Assembly (NCBI RefSeq): GCF_010668805.1
Contig: NZ_WUFT01000001.1
Location: forward strand, 1 to 64,000
Origin: Rhizobium phaseoli
GTDB lineage: Bacteria; Pseudomonadota; Alphaproteobacteria; Rhizobiales; Rhizobiaceae
Direction of reading: 5' to 3'
DNA length: 64,000 bases
A program made the position numbers and the translations under genes. Below the pieces are notes generated by a model that saw only the letters and a program-made list of their open reading frames with translations, was not told where the DNA came from and searched no databases. Positions 8,011 through 18,093 of the stretch are shown in pieces (the stretch's first letter is position 1; each line of letters starts with the position of its first letter).

Positions 8011-9027
8011 TTACTTCTTCGCCCACAGCACCTTGAAGCGGGCGTTGCGGCAGGTTTCGCCGCTTTCCCTGAAATTCGCCGACAGAACCGGCTCGTAGGG
8101 CAGGCCGCGATTGGCGACCAGCATCAGGCGGCCGCCGCCGCGAAGCGCGGATGCGGCGGTCTCGATCATTGCCTGGCCGAGCGCCGGATCGGCGGCGTGC
8201 CCTTCGTGGAAAGGCGGGTTCATGATGACGAGATCGTATTTGTCCTTGACCGGCTCGCCCGCCAGATCGTGCCAGAAGAAGCGCGCAGGCGCCTTCGGGC
8301 AGTTCTCCGCCAGATTACCCCTCGCAGCCTCCAGAGCCGCGTGATCGGCCTCATAGAGGTCGAGGCGGGTCAATCCACGCGATCTCTGCGCCATCTCGAC
8401 GGAGAGATAACCCCATCCGGCGCCGAAATCCGCAACGTCGCCGGCAAAATCCTGCGGCAGCCGCGAGGCGAGCAGTTCCGACCCGGCATCGATCCGGTCA
8501 TGCGAGAACATGCCGGCAGTCGCATGGAAGCGGCCGTCGACGCGCGCCGGCGCCTTTGCCAGCTTGGAGACGATCTCGTCGGCATCGGCAGGGCGGCCGA
8601 ACCAGAAGGCGACACCGTGATATTTCGGCATATGGTCGATTGCGAGGTTGAAACCTTCGAGGCGCTTGCGCAGCGGCTGGATGCCGTCTTCCTTGGCGCC
8701 GGCAACGACGATCAGGCCGCCGACCCGCGTGCGGGCGATTGCCGCGGCGAGATTGGCCTCGTTCTCGCCCTTGTGCTTCGTGCAGAGCACCAGGGCGGCA
8801 TCGTAGTCCTCGCCGTCGATCTCGGGCTTTGCTTCGATCCGCTGCGCCAGCAGCTGCCGGTAGAGCGGCCGGAAGCCCTGGACGGCGCTGAGCGAGGCGG
8901 CAAAGCCGTCCGGCAGCGCAAAGCCGGCCTCGGCGCCGAGGAAGAGCACGCGCTCGCCCTCGCTGGGCGCCGCGACTGTGCCGCTGGCAAAGGGATGGAA
9001 CAGGGTCTTCAGCGTCTCGCGGCTCAT
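8011..9027 (-). CDS. rsmC: RsmC-like 16S rRNA guanine-N2 methyltransferase
   Basis: A 338-residue protein of the RsmC/RlmG type with two Rossmann-like halves. The C-terminal half is the active domain: SAM-binding VADFGAGWGYLS near residue 200 and the catalytic NPPFHEG motif near 270, used for exocyclic amines of guanine. The N-terminal half lacks these motifs, as in RsmC, where it is non-catalytic. RsmC (G1207) and RlmG are hard to tell apart from sequence alone. ATG 9027 fits the usual N-terminus; upstream in-frame codons lie in a palindromic repeat. It follows pnp by 133 bases. Confidence 0.8.
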   Translation of the reverse strand: MSRETLKTLFHPFASGTVAAPSEGERVLFLGAEAGFALPDGFAASLSAVQGFRPLYRQLLAQRIEAKPEIDGEDYDAALVLCTKHKGENEANLAAAIARTRVGGLIVVAGAKEDGIQPLRKRLEGFNLAIDHMPKYHGVAFWFGRPADADEIVSKLAKAPARVDGRFHATAGMFSHDRIDAGSELLASRLPQDFAGDVADFGAGWGYLSVEMAQRSRGLTRLDLYEADHAALEAARGNLAENCPKAPARFFWHDLAGEPVKDKYDLVIMNPPFHEGHAADPALGQAMIETAASALRGGGRLMLVANRGLPYEPVLSANFRESGETCRNARFKVLWAKK

Positions 9028-9046
9028 GGGTCTCGTCTCGTTAAAA

Positions 9047-9091
9047 GCATGTCGCGCAAAAGTGTTGAGCGGTTTTGCGACCACGACATGC
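9047..9091 (+). repeat. Rhizobial palindromic repeat, copy 2
   Basis: A 45-base unit starting GCATGTCGCGCAAAAGTGT and ending CACGACATGC, in the gap between pnp and the rsmC-like gene. It is nearly symmetric, so an RNA copy would fold into a stem. It is related to copies at 3802, 41882 and 47982. Confidence 0.8.
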
Positions 9092-9159
9092 GCAAAACCA
9101 GGATACAAAAAGGGCGCGGAAGAATTCCCGCGCCCGGAACTAAATCTGGAAGGCGCGGC

Positions 9160-11298
9160 TTATTCGGCCGCTTCTTCCTTCTTCTTCTCGTTCGGGATCT
9201 CCTGGCCGGTGGCCTGGTCGACAACCTTCATCGACAGGCGAACCTTGCCGCGTTCGTCGAAGCCGAGCAGCTTGACCCAGACCTTGTCGCCTTCCTTGAC
9301 GACGTCCTGCGTCTTGGCAACACGCTCGGAAGCGAGCTGCGAGATGTGAACGAGGCCGTCGCGGGCACCGAAGAAGTTGACGAAGGCGCCGAAGTCGGCG
9401 GTCTTGACAACCGTGCCTTCGTAGACCTGGCCGATCTCGGGCTCGGCAACGATCGAGTGGATCCACTTGCGGGCCGCTTCGATCTCCTTGCCGGAGGAGG
9501 AGGCAATCTTGACGGTGCCGTCGTCCTCGATGTTGATCTTCGCGCCGGTCTTTTCGACGATTTCGCGAATGACCTTGCCGCCGGAGCCGATGACTTCACG
9601 GATCTTGTCGACCGGGATGTTCATGACTTCGATGCGCGGAGCGAATTCGCCGAGCTGGCCGCGGCTTTCGGTGATGGCCTTCGACATTTCGCCGAGAATG
9701 TGGGCGCGACCGCCCTGGGCCTGGCCAAGGGCGACCTTCATGATCTCTTCGGTGATACCGGCGATCTTGATGTCCATCTGCAGCGAGGTGATGCCGTCGG
9801 CGGTCCCTGCAACCTTGAAGTCCATGTCGCCGAGGTGGTCTTCGTCACCGAGAATGTCGGAGAGCACGGCGAAGCGATCGCCTTCCAGGATCAGACCCAT
9901 GGCGATACCGGCAACCGGCTTTGCCAGCGGAACGCCGGCGTCCATCAGAGCGAGCGAAGTACCGCAGACGGTCGCCATCGAGGACGAGCCGTTCGACTCG
10001 GTGATTTCGGAGACGACGCGGAGCGTGTAGGGGAACTGCTCAGGCGTCGGCAGCATCGGACGGATCGCGCGCCATGCGAGCTTGCCGTGGCCGATTTCGC
10101 GGCGGCCCGGGGAGCCCATGCGGCCGGTTTCGCCAACCGAGTAGGGAGGGAAGTTGTAATGGAGCAGGAAGCGCTCCTTGTACATGCCCGTCAGGCTGTC
10201 GACATACTGCTCGTCTTCGCCGGTGCCAAGCGTGGCAACGACGATCGCCTGCGTTTCACCGCGGGTGAACAGCGCCGAACCATGGGTGCGCGGCAGGAGG
10301 CCGACTTCCGAAACGATCGGACGAACGGTCGACAGGTCGCGGCCGTCGATGCGGCTCTTGGTGTCGAGGATGTTCCAGCGAACGATCTTCGCCTGCAGGT
10401 GCTTGAAGACGGCGCCGATGACTTCGGCGCTGTACTTGGGCTCGACGCCTTCGGGGAAGAAGTGAGACTTGACCTTTGCTTTGACGGCATCGACGGCTGC
10501 ATAGCGATCAGCCTTCTGGGTGATCTTGTAGCCTTCGCGCAGTTCAGCTTCAAAATGCTTGAGCATTTCGGCTTCGAGTTCGGAATGGTCTTCCGGCTGG
10601 AAATCACGCGGTTCCTTGGCGGCAACTTCGGCGAGCTTGATGATCGCGTCGAGAACCGGCTGGAAGCCCTTGTGGCCGAACATGACGGCGCCGAGCATGA
10701 CGTCTTCGTTCAGTTCCTTGGCTTCGGACTCGACCATCAGAACGGCGTCGTAGGTGCCGGCGACGACGAGGTCGAGGCTCGATTCGTCCATCTCGTCGAG
10801 ATGCGGGTTGAGAACATATTCGCCGTTGATGTAGCCGACGCGCGCACCGCCGACCGGGCCCATGAAGGGAATGCCGGAGAGCGTGAGCGCTGCAGACGCA
10901 GCAACCATCGACAATACGTCGGGATCGTTTTCAAGGTCGTGCTGAACGACGGTCACGACGACCTGCGTGTCGTTCTTGTAGCCTTCCGGGAACAGCGGGC
11001 GGATCGGGCGGTCGATCAGGCGGGAAACCAGCGTTTCCTTTTCAGACGGACGACCTTCGCGCTTGAAGTAGCCGCCGGGGATCTTGCCGGCTGCGTAGGT
11101 CTTTTCCTGGTAGTTGACCGTCAGCGGGAAGAAGTCCTGGCCGGGCTTCGGAGCCTTGGCGGAAACGACGGTGGCGAGAACCACGGTTTCGCCATAGGTG
11201 GCGAGAACCGCGCCGTCGGCCTGACGGGCGATTTTGCCGGTTTCGAGCTTCAGCGGCCGGCCGGCCCACTCGATTTCGACTGTGTGCGTATTAAACAT
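9160..11298 (-). CDS. pnp: Polyribonucleotide nucleotidyltransferase (PNPase)
   Basis: A full-length 712-residue 3'-5' phosphorolytic exoribonuclease of the degradosome. Order: first RNase PH-like domain (1-145), helical linker (about 210-300), second catalytic RNase PH domain (about 310-540, with [15 protein letters not shown] and a [15 protein letters not shown] active-site region), KH domain with [12 protein letters not shown] near 570, and S1 domain near 625-695. The tail is rich in Lys/Glu. rpsO lies 357 bases upstream, the classical rpsO-pnp pairing; in E. coli this gap holds the RNase III site that lets PNPase repress itself. Confidence 0.97.
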   Translation of the reverse strand: MFNTHTVEIEWAGRPLKLETGKIARQADGAVLATYGETVVLATVVSAKAPKPGQDFFPLTVNYQEKTYAAGKIPGGYFKREGRPSEKETLVSRLIDRPIRPLFPEGYKNDTQVVVTVVQHDLENDPDVLSMVAASAALTLSGIPFMGPVGGARVGYINGEYVLNPHLDEMDESSLDLVVAGTYDAVLMVESEAKELNEDVMLGAVMFGHKGFQPVLDAIIKLAEVAAKEPRDFQPEDHSELEAEMLKHFEAELREGYKITQKADRYAAVDAVKAKVKSHFFPEGVEPKYSAEVIGAVFKHLQAKIVRWNILDTKSRIDGRDLSTVRPIVSEVGLLPRTHGSALFTRGETQAIVVATLGTGEDEQYVDSLTGMYKERFLLHYNFPPYSVGETGRMGSPGRREIGHGKLAWRAIRPMLPTPEQFPYTLRVVSEITESNGSSSMATVCGTSLALMDAGVPLAKPVAGIAMGLILEGDRFAVLSDILGDEDHLGDMDFKVAGTADGITSLQMDIKIAGITEEIMKVALGQAQGGRAHILGEMSKAITESRGQLGEFAPRIEVMNIPVDKIREVIGSGGKVIREIVEKTGAKINIEDDGTVKIASSSGKEIEAARKWIHSIVAEPEIGQVYEGTVVKTADFGAFVNFFGARDGLVHISQLASERVAKTQDVVKEGDKVWVKLLGFDERGKVRLSMKVVDQATGQEIPNEKKKEEAAE

Positions 11299-11655
11299 GA
11301 CTTGTCCTTCAATGCGGGAGCACGCGCCATCGCCGATATCAAGGCGCAGCGCACAGTCGACCGCAAATAATGTGACGTATCACGGGCAAGACAACGGGAG
11401 GCTTTTCATCCTTGGGTTCCTCGATAAATCCGAGGTTCCCTGAGAAAACCAGGCCAAAGCCTCGAGAAGCCTTGGCCGAAAGCATCCGGCAATCCTGCCC
11501 CATGACAGGTCAACGGTTGGTTTGGCAGAACCGGCCCATCCGGGTCCGCCGGTCTTTTCCACCGCTTGAAGATAGGGCGCGGCTGGAACATTTCATCGGG
11601 AACCATGTCCCGAAACAGATCCGGCGGGCACTCCGAAAGCGCCCGCCGGACAATC
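11299..11655 (-). other. rpsO-pnp intergenic region
   Basis: 357 bases without a gene. The rpsO-proximal end holds the hairpin at 11621-11649. The rest must contain the pnp leader and any processing site. I could not draw a convincing long RNase III stem by eye. Confidence 0.5.
11621..11649 (-). terminator. GC-rich hairpin just after rpsO
   Basis: CCGGCGGGC (11621-11629) pairs with GCCCGCCGG (11641-11649) in a 9-bp stem that starts seven bases beyond the rpsO stop. There is no T run after it on the minus strand, so it is more likely a weak attenuator or an mRNA-stabilising and processing hairpin between rpsO and pnp than a full terminator. Confidence 0.5.
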
Positions 11656-11925
11656 TTAGCGGCGGATACCCAGGCTGGAAATCAGCTTGGAATAGCGGCC
11701 TTCATCCTTCTTCTTGAGATAATCAAGAAGCGAGCGGCGGCTCGAAACCATCGTCAACAGGCCACGGCGGGAATGGTTATCCTTCTTGTGGTCCTTGAAG
11801 TGTCCGGTCAGGTTGTTGATGCGTTCGGTCAGGATCGCGACCTGGACTTCCGGAGAACCGGTATCGCCTTCGACGGTTGCGTATTCCTTGATCAGCGCAG
11901 ACTTGCGCTCAGCAGTGATCGACAT
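11656..11925 (-). CDS. rpsO: 30S ribosomal protein S15
   Basis: 89 residues, the universal S15 length. Signatures include [17 protein letters not shown] near residues 20-36, [15 protein letters not shown] near 41-55 and [11 protein letters not shown] near 60-70. S15 binds 16S rRNA helices 20-22 and nucleates the 30S platform. ATG 11925 is the family start; the 13 codons upstream in frame are not part of known S15 proteins. It lies upstream of pnp as in most proteobacteria, but here an alpha/beta hydrolase gene lies between it and truB. Confidence 0.97.
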   Translation of the reverse strand: MSITAERKSALIKEYATVEGDTGSPEVQVAILTERINNLTGHFKDHKKDNHSRRGLLTMVSSRRSLLDYLKKKDEGRYSKLISSLGIRR

Positions 11926-12078
11926 CGGGTGATCCTTTCTAAGAGAGGAGATAAAGGTCGCCAAAAGCCGGGATGTCGTCCAGCTTTGGCCGTGAATGCG
12001 AGCAGGCGAACCTGACGCTGGCGCTGCCTATAAACCAAATAAGCAGCAATGGAAAGAGGGGAGCTCCCGCGGCGGTTT

Positions 12079-12930
12079 TCAGCGGCCCGCCATGGCCTCG
12101 CGGATCATTGCATCGTAACCTGCAGGATCCTGCAGCATGGCGAAATGGCTGGCGTCTTTCAGGATCACGAGCTTTGCGCCCGGAATTTCTTTCGCCATCA
12201 TTTCAGTATGGTCGAGCTTCACCGCCTCGTCATGGTCGCCGATGGCGAGCGTGACCGGCACCGTGATCTTTCCAAGGTCTGCTGCCGTCCAGCTCGGCTG
12301 TGTCGCCCACATCTCCGAGATCTGGGTGACGAAGGCGTCGTACTCGTTCGGTGTCGGCGACAGCTTCCGATAATAGTCGCCGGCGACGGCGATGTAGTCG
12401 TTGAAGGTCTTGTTGCTCATCACATCCGGCTTTACGCCGTCGATGGTGACGTTTGCCGCCTGGGCGATGACGCGCGTCAGCTTTTCCGGATGGTTCATCG
12501 CCATGTCGATGCCGATGATGCCGCCGTCGGACCATCCCACAAGCGTCACCTTGCCGATCTTCAGATGGTCGAGAAGCGCGACATAATCTGAGGTCATCAG
12601 ATCGTAGCCGAAGGGCTGCTGGCTGCGCGTCGAGCGCCCATGCCCGCGGCTGTCGGCAACGATGACCAGATGATCCCTCGCGAAATTGGCGATCTGATGA
12701 CCCCAGACCTCGGCATTTCCAAGACCGCCATGGATGAAGAGGATCGGGTCGCCTTCACCATATTCGGCGTAATACATCTTGATGTCGTTCACATCGGCCA
12801 TGCCGCTTGTCTTCGGCACGGGCATTGCAGGAAAGGCCGGGAGCTCGGCCCAGCGCTCGGCGGATTGGGCGCCGGCAGCAGTGAGGAACATCGAAAAGAA
12901 CGTCAGTATTCCGATAGCGATTACGCGCAT
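12079..12930 (-). CDS. Exported alpha/beta hydrolase
   Basis: A 283-residue alpha/beta hydrolase with an N-terminal signal peptide (hydrophobic to about residue 20, cleavage near GAQSAE). The catalytic Ser is in GWSDGG (about residue 146), the oxyanion HGG in LFIHGGLG (about 67), the acid probably the Asp in AIGDHDEAV (about 229) and the His in DASHFAM (about 262). Substrate unknown; likely a periplasmic esterase or lipase. It sits between truB and rpsO, normally neighbours in the nusA-infB-pnp block, so it looks inserted there. A 19-bp tandem duplication lies just upstream of its start. Confidence 0.85.
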   Translation of the reverse strand: MRVIAIGILTFFSMFLTAAGAQSAERWAELPAFPAMPVPKTSGMADVNDIKMYYAEYGEGDPILFIHGGLGNAEVWGHQIANFARDHLVIVADSRGHGRSTRSQQPFGYDLMTSDYVALLDHLKIGKVTLVGWSDGGIIGIDMAMNHPEKLTRVIAQAANVTIDGVKPDVMSNKTFNDYIAVAGDYYRKLSPTPNEYDAFVTQISEMWATQPSWTAADLGKITVPVTLAIGDHDEAVKLDHTEMMAKEIPGAKLVILKDASHFAMLQDPAGYDAMIREAMAGR

Positions 12931-12937
12931 GGTCTTC

Positions 12938-12975
12938 CCCTCGGGCCGCCATGGCCCCCTCGGGCCGCCATGGCC
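12938..12975. repeat. 19-bp perfect tandem duplication
   Basis: CCCTCGGGCCGCCATGGCC occurs twice in a row (12938-12956 and 12957-12975). On the minus strand each copy carries a GAGGG that could act as a ribosome site; the copy nearer the hydrolase start is correctly spaced. Confidence 0.9.
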
Positions 12976-13031
12976 CGAAAGGAAGATATCGCATCGTTAT
13001 CGACAGGCAATCGCCTTCGCGAACAATCAGC

Positions 13032-13964
13032 TCAGCCGAAAACGCGCTTCGGGCGAAACTCGCCCTGGCCGATCTCGCCGATCGCGATCAGCCTGCCGCG
13101 GGCCGTCGCATAGGCTTCGCTTTCGGCAATCGGCGCATCGCGGCCGCGCACGAGGATCGGATTGCCCATCTTCAGCCGGTGCGCCTGGTCGTCGTTGATG
13201 ACGAGATGGGGAAGGGCCGACAGCGCCTCGCAGGTGTTGATCAGCAGCGCATCGAGGGCCGCAAGCCGCTCGTCCGAATCTTCGATCGCCTCCAGCGCCA
13301 CGAGGTCTGCGAGCGGCACCATGGCCTCTTCCGCAAACGGCGCGACGAAGGTGCGCCGCAGCCCGGACACGTGGCCGTAGCAGCCGAGTTCCCGGCCGAA
13401 ATCGCGGGCAAGCGCCCTGACATAGGTGCCTTTGCCGCATTCGACTTCGAAATGCGCGGTATCGGCATCCGGGCAGGCGAGCAATGTCAGCCGGAAGATA
13501 TCGACTTCGCGCGAGGGGATTTCGACAACTTCGCCTTCGCGCGCCAAATCATAGGCGCGTTCACCCGATATCTTGATCGCCGAAAACTGCGGCGGTACCT
13601 GGCTGATGGTGCCGATATAGCTGGGCAGGATATCGCGGATCTGCTGTTCGCTCGGGCGCGTGTCCGAGCTTTCGGTCACGTCGCCCTCGAGATCGTCCGT
13701 CGCGCGCTCCTCGCCCCAGCTGACCGTGAATTCATAAATCTTGCGGCCGTCCATCACGTAAGGAACGGTCTTCGTCGCATCGCCGAGCGCGATCGGCAGC
13801 ATGCCGGAGGCGAGCGGATCGAGCGTGCCGGCATGACCGGCCTTTTGCGCCTTAAAGAGCCACTTGATCTTGGAAACGGCTTCCGTCGAGCCGAAATCCA
13901 CCGGCTTGTCGAGGATCAGCCAACCGGAAATCGGCCGGCCCTTGGGTTTGCGTGGTTTGGACAT
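13032..13964 (-). CDS. truB: tRNA pseudouridine-55 synthase TruB
   Basis: A 310-residue enzyme forming pseudouridine 55 in the T loop of tRNAs. The catalytic Asp is in the signature [17 protein letters not shown] (about residues 40-56), with further family motifs [10 protein letters not shown] near 75 and [14 protein letters not shown] near 183. A C-terminal PUA-like tail includes [12 protein letters not shown] 13964 is chosen because it starts the normal [13 protein letters not shown] N-terminus; longer frames overlap rbfA, whose stop is 13 bases upstream. It is part of the nusA-infB-rbfA-truB unit. Confidence 0.96.
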   Translation of the reverse strand: MSKPRKPKGRPISGWLILDKPVDFGSTEAVSKIKWLFKAQKAGHAGTLDPLASGMLPIALGDATKTVPYVMDGRKIYEFTVSWGEERATDDLEGDVTESSDTRPSEQQIRDILPSYIGTISQVPPQFSAIKISGERAYDLAREGEVVEIPSREVDIFRLTLLACPDADTAHFEVECGKGTYVRALARDFGRELGCYGHVSGLRRTFVAPFAEEAMVPLADLVALEAIEDSDERLAALDALLINTCEALSALPHLVINDDQAHRLKMGNPILVRGRDAPIAESEAYATARGRLIAIGEIGQGEFRPKRVFG

Positions 13965-13977
13965 GCGTCTCTTCTGT

Positions 13978-14382
13978 TTATTGTTCGTCATTATCGCCGT
14001 CGAGGTCGCGTTGCACCTCGGGCGAACGCAGCAGCTCGTCGATTTTCTTGTAGTTGTCAAAGCTGGTATCGTCGCGGAAGCGCACCTCCGGCATGTATTT
14101 CATCTGCCGAAGCTGCTGCCCGAGCCTGCCGCGGATATACCGCGCATTCCGGTTCAACGCCTCGATGACGATGCTGTGGTCGGATACGCCGAGCGGCGTC
14201 ACATAGGCGGTGGCCATCTTGAGGTCGGGCGACATGCGCACTTCCGAGATCGAAATCACGGTCGCTTCGATGACGTCGTCGCGCACTTCGCCGCGCTGCA
14301 ATACCTGGGTGATCGCGGCGCGAACCTGTTCGCCAACGCGCAGCATGCGCTGCGAAGGCGCGGAAGAAGTCGATCTGGTCAT
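13978..14382 (-). CDS. rbfA: Ribosome-binding factor A
   Basis: A 134-residue KH-fold protein that binds the 5' domain of 16S rRNA in late 30S maturation and cold adaptation. Family pieces visible are [17 protein letters not shown] near residues 12-28, [19 protein letters not shown] near 43-61 and [24 protein letters not shown] near 94-117. The acidic tail (DLDGDNDEQ) is an ordinary alphaproteobacterial extension. It lies between infB (160 bases upstream) and truB. Confidence 0.95.
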   Translation of the reverse strand: MTRSTSSAPSQRMLRVGEQVRAAITQVLQRGEVRDDVIEATVISISEVRMSPDLKMATAYVTPLGVSDHSIVIEALNRNARYIRGRLGQQLRQMKYMPEVRFRDDTSFDNYKKIDELLRSPEVQRDLDGDNDEQ

Positions 14383-14475
14383 TGTTATCTCTATTCGCCG
14401 ATGCGGCTGGGAATCGAACCCGTCAAAGGAGAGCGTCCATGAACCTTTTGGCAGAAAAGGTCAAGTCGCAGGTAC

Positions 14476-14511
14476 CCGAAAGCCATCCGCCGGCTGGCGA
14501 ATGGCTTTCGG
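14476..14511 (-). other. Hairpin between infB and rbfA
   Basis: CCGAAAGCCAT (14476-14486) pairs with ATGGCTTTCGG (14501-14511), an 11-bp stem with a 14-base GC-rich loop, in the infB-rbfA gap. There is no T run after it on the minus strand, so processing or partial attenuation is more likely than full termination. Confidence 0.6.
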
Positions 14512-14542
14512 AAAGCTGATGCTGCGCTTCAGGCGCGGCGGT

Positions 14543-17293
14543 TTAGAGCGTGCGCGTGATATGTTCGACGCGGAAGCACTCGATGACGTCGCCGGCGCGC
14601 ATATCCTCGTAGTTTTCGAAGGCCATGCCGCACTCCTGACCCATCGGCACTTCGGACACTTCGTCCTTGAAGCGCTTGAGGGTCTTGAGCTTGCCTTCGT
14701 GAACGACGACGTCGTTGCGGATGAGGCGGACGCCTGCGCCACGCTCGACCTTGCCTTCGACGACACGGCAACCTGCGACCTTGCCGACCTTGGTGATGTT
14801 GAACACCTCGAGGATTTCGGCATTGCCGATGAAGGTTTCGCGGCGTTCCGGAGATAGGAGGCCCGACATCGCTGCCTTCACGTCATCCACCAGGTCGTAG
14901 ATGATGTTGTAGTAGCGGATTTCGATGCCTTCGCGCTCGGCGAACTGACGTGCCTGCGTGTTTGCACGAACGTTGAAGCCGATGATGGCGGCGTTCGACG
15001 CTTCGGCGAGCGAGATATCCGACTCGGTGATGCCGCCGGCGCCCGAATGGACGATGCGGGCGCGGACCTCGTCGGTACCGAGCTTCTCCAATGCGCCGGC
15101 AATCGCTTCGATCGAGCCCTGCACGTCACCCTTGATAACCAGCGGGAACTCCTTGATGCCGGCGCTCTGGCGCTGCATCATCATCTGTTCCAGCGAACCG
15201 CGCTGTCCCGACTGGCGGGCAGCCGCCTTGTCGCGGGCAAGACGCTGACGATATTCCGAGATTTCGCGGGCACGGCTTTCGCTTTCGACGACGGCGAACT
15301 TATCGCCCGCCTGCGGCGTGCCGGAAAGACCGAGAACCTCGACGGGGGTTGCCGGACCGGCTTCCTTCACATGGTCGCCCTTGTCGGTGACAAGCGCGCG
15401 CACGCGGCCCCAGACGTCGCCGGCGACGATGATCTGGCCCGGACGCAGCGTGCCCTTCTGGACAAGCACGGTCGCGACCGAACCACGGCCGCGATCGAGC
15501 TGGGCTTCGATGACGGTACCTTCAGCAGTCCGGTTCGCGTTGGCCTTGAGATCGAGAATTTCCGCCTGCAGCAGGATCGCCTCGAGCAGCTTGTCGAGGT
15601 TCTTGCCGGTCTTGGCCGAAACTTCGACGTCGAGCACTTCACCGCCCATGGATTCCACGAAGACTTCGTGCTGCAGCAGCTGGTTGCGGACCTTCTGCGG
15701 ATCGGCTTCGTGCTTGTCGACCTTGTTGATCGCAACGATGATCGGGACACCGGCCGCCTTGGCGTGGTTGATCGATTCGATCGTCTGCGGCATCACGCTG
15801 TCGTCGGCTGCGACGACCAGGATCGCGATGTCGGTCGCCTGCGCACCGCGGGCACGCATTGCCGTGAAGGCGGCGTGACCAGGCGTATCGATGAAGGTGA
15901 TCTTCTGACCGTTCTGCTCCACCTGATAGGCGCCGATATGCTGCGTGATGCCACCGGCTTCGCCGGAAACTACGTTGGCATGACGGATGGCGTCGAGCAG
16001 TGAGGTCTTGCCGTGGTCGACATGGCCCATAATGGTGACGACGGGCGGGCGCGAAACCAGTTCGCCATCCTCGTCGGACACGTTGAAGATACCGAGTTCG
16101 ACGTCAGATTCCGACACGCGCCTGACGGTATGGCCGAATTCGCCGGCGATGAGTTCGGCAAGGTCGGCGTCGATGACGTCGCCCGGCTTCATCATCTGGC
16201 CTTCCTTCATCAGGTACTTGATGACGTCGACCGCGCGTTCGGACATGCGCTGCGACAGTTCCTGAATGGTGATGGTCTCTGGCAGAACCACCTCACGGGA
16301 GATCTTCTCGCGGGTTTCCTGCATCTGACCGCGGCGGAATTTCTCCTGCCGGCGGCGCATCGCCGAGAGCGAACGCCCGCGGGCATTGTCGTCGCCGTCG
16401 ACGTTGGCAGTGGAGATCGTCAGCTTGCCGCGACGACGCTCTTCATCTGTCTTCGGACGCGTGGTGACCGGCTTTGCCGGTTCCGGGCGAACGACACGGC
16501 CACGGACCGGACCGCTGCGCGCGGCACCCCGATCTTCTTCTTCCTTTTCGTCGCGACGGCCGCGAACGGCGCCGGGAACAGCAGCGCCCGCTGCCGGACG
16601 GGCAGCAGCCGGTGCTCCGGCCGCATCGGGCCGGCGCACAGCAGGTGCCGACGATGCGGTTGGCTGCGGGGCGTCGGCGCTTGCTTCGGCCGGAGCCGGC
16701 GCTAGGGCTGCTGGTTCAGCAACGGCGGCGGGTGCCTCAGCCTGCCGGATAGCCTCTTCAGCGGCCCTGCGGGCAGCTTCCTCCGCTTCGGCTGCCCTAC
16801 GGACAACCTCTTCGGCGGCACGGCGCTTTTCATCCTCGGCGCGGCGGATCGCATCCTGGGCATCACGCGCCTGGGCGTCGGCAAGCGCACGGCGGCGGGC
16901 GTCCATTTCCTCCGGCGACAGATGGTTCAGCACCACCGGACGCGGACGATCGTTCTGGCGCGGCGCCTGGTGGGACTGCTGCGGACGTTGGTTCGTCTGG
17001 CTGTTGTTGCCCTGCTGGATCCGCGGTGCCGGTGTCGGCTGCTGCGGGCGCGCCTGCACAGGCGCAGGCGCCGGTTCGGCAGCACGCACAGGGGCCACCG
17101 GAGCGGCAGGTGTGATCGGCTTTTCGTCTTCCGGGCGCATCGGGCGCCGCTTGCGGGTCTCGACGACAACCGCCTTGGTGCGACCTCGACCCATATCCTG
17201 GCGAACGGTGCCCTGGCTCATCCCCGATGGTTTCAGGGAAAGCGTCTTTTTGCCCGTCACGCTGATTGTCTTGTCGTCGTTACTATCGGTCAT
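14543..17293 (-). CDS. infB: Translation initiation factor IF-2
   Basis: A 916-residue GTPase that recruits initiator fMet-tRNA. The first 300 residues are a long Ala/Pro/Glu/Arg-rich linker with an [14 protein letters not shown] coiled segment. An IF2_N module follows near residue 335 ([20 protein letters not shown]). The G domain has G1 GHVDHGKT (about 422), G3 DTPGHAAF (about 471) and G4 NKVD (about 526), then the beta-barrel and C2 domain ending HITRTL. It is preceded by the YlxR-type gene with a 101-base gap and belongs to the nusA unit. Confidence 0.97.
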   Translation of the reverse strand: MTDSNDDKTISVTGKKTLSLKPSGMSQGTVRQDMGRGRTKAVVVETRKRRPMRPEDEKPITPAAPVAPVRAAEPAPAPVQARPQQPTPAPRIQQGNNSQTNQRPQQSHQAPRQNDRPRPVVLNHLSPEEMDARRRALADAQARDAQDAIRRAEDEKRRAAEEVVRRAAEAEEAARRAAEEAIRQAEAPAAVAEPAALAPAPAEASADAPQPTASSAPAVRRPDAAGAPAAARPAAGAAVPGAVRGRRDEKEEEDRGAARSGPVRGRVVRPEPAKPVTTRPKTDEERRRGKLTISTANVDGDDNARGRSLSAMRRRQEKFRRGQMQETREKISREVVLPETITIQELSQRMSERAVDVIKYLMKEGQMMKPGDVIDADLAELIAGEFGHTVRRVSESDVELGIFNVSDEDGELVSRPPVVTIMGHVDHGKTSLLDAIRHANVVSGEAGGITQHIGAYQVEQNGQKITFIDTPGHAAFTAMRARGAQATDIAILVVAADDSVMPQTIESINHAKAAGVPIIVAINKVDKHEADPQKVRNQLLQHEVFVESMGGEVLDVEVSAKTGKNLDKLLEAILLQAEILDLKANANRTAEGTVIEAQLDRGRGSVATVLVQKGTLRPGQIIVAGDVWGRVRALVTDKGDHVKEAGPATPVEVLGLSGTPQAGDKFAVVESESRAREISEYRQRLARDKAAARQSGQRGSLEQMMMQRQSAGIKEFPLVIKGDVQGSIEAIAGALEKLGTDEVRARIVHSGAGGITESDISLAEASNAAIIGFNVRANTQARQFAEREGIEIRYYNIIYDLVDDVKAAMSGLLSPERRETFIGNAEILEVFNITKVGKVAGCRVVEGKVERGAGVRLIRNDVVVHEGKLKTLKRFKDEVSEVPMGQECGMAFENYEDMRAGDVIECFRVEHITRTL

Positions 17294-17394
17294 TCGTTCC
17301 CGTTCCTTCGGACAGGGAGCGATGACTAGATCAGACCCTGTCGTTCAATACTGTCGATCAATGAGGATGCGACCGGCCGATGCCGGTGACCGCC

Positions 17395-18093
17395 TCATTG
17401 TTTTTGCCGGCCAGCGTCGCCCGCTGCTGCCCGGGACTGACCGCCAATACGGTACTGTTCGAGCATCTTTGCGCGCTTCACTACACCCTCACCCGCCTGC
17501 CCCGCAAGCACTGCGGCATGGATAAAAGCATTCTGGCCCATCAGGCCTTCCATTTCGCTCTCCGAGAAGAGACGGAAGGAAGGTATCTCCTCCTCGGTCT
17601 CCATTCCGAGGTGCCAGGCCTTGCGGGCCTGGTCGATTTTTCGGACGCCGTCGTCCGCTGCATCAGTCGCATGGAACACCGCAAGCGCTGCCCCGCTTCT
17701 GACTGCGGCATCCACTTTCGAGGATCCGCTGACGAACTGGCCGGCTTTCCGCCCCATGTTCATCATCTGCATCAATTGCGCCGCGAGCAGCCGATCGACG
17801 CTCGCGCCGAGATCGTCCGCCGCCTTCACATCCATTTTCAGCGCGCGGGCGAAGAGTTTCTTCGCCACTGCCCTGTCGACCAGCGACCGGTCGATCTTCA
17901 CCCAGCATCCGCGTCCCGGAAGCTCGCGCTTCAGATCGGCGACAATAGTTCCATCGGGAGCGGCAACGAAGCGGATCAGCTCTTCCGGCGATCCGCTTTC
18001 GCGCGTCACGATGCACATGCGTCCGTTCACGTCATAACCTGCAAGATCGTCGTCCTCATCAGGGAGAGCGTCCGGCTCATGCGCGGTCATCAT
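17395..18093 (-). CDS. YlxR-type RNA-binding protein between nusA and infB
   Basis: A 232-residue protein with an N-terminal YlxR (DUF448) domain. The family pattern is clear: RMCIVTRESGSPEELIRFV near residues 25-43 and LPGRGCWV near 58-65. A second domain (about 75-170) resembles an L7Ae-like fold (NMGRKAGQFVSGSSKV, SGAALAVF). YlxR proteins are RNA-binding and almost always lie between nusA and infB. Its ATG overlaps the nusA stop by four bases, so it is translationally coupled. Bacillus YlxR members are about 90 residues; the two-domain form is normal for alphaproteobacteria. Confidence 0.88.
   Translation of the reverse strand: MMTAHEPDALPDEDDDLAGYDVNGRMCIVTRESGSPEELIRFVAAPDGTIVADLKRELPGRGCWVKIDRSLVDRAVAKKLFARALKMDVKAADDLGASVDRLLAAQLMQMMNMGRKAGQFVSGSSKVDAAVRSGAALAVFHATDAADDGVRKIDQARKAWHLGMETEEEIPSFRLFSESEMEGLMGQNAFIHAAVLAGQAGEGVVKRAKMLEQYRIGGQSRAAAGDAGRQKQ

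Noticed and set aside
8197..11370. A 1057-codon open frame on the plus strand
   Set aside because: It lies opposite the rsmC-like gene and pnp, both of which match known families over their full length; long antisense frames are common in high-GC DNA and this one has no recognisable domain.
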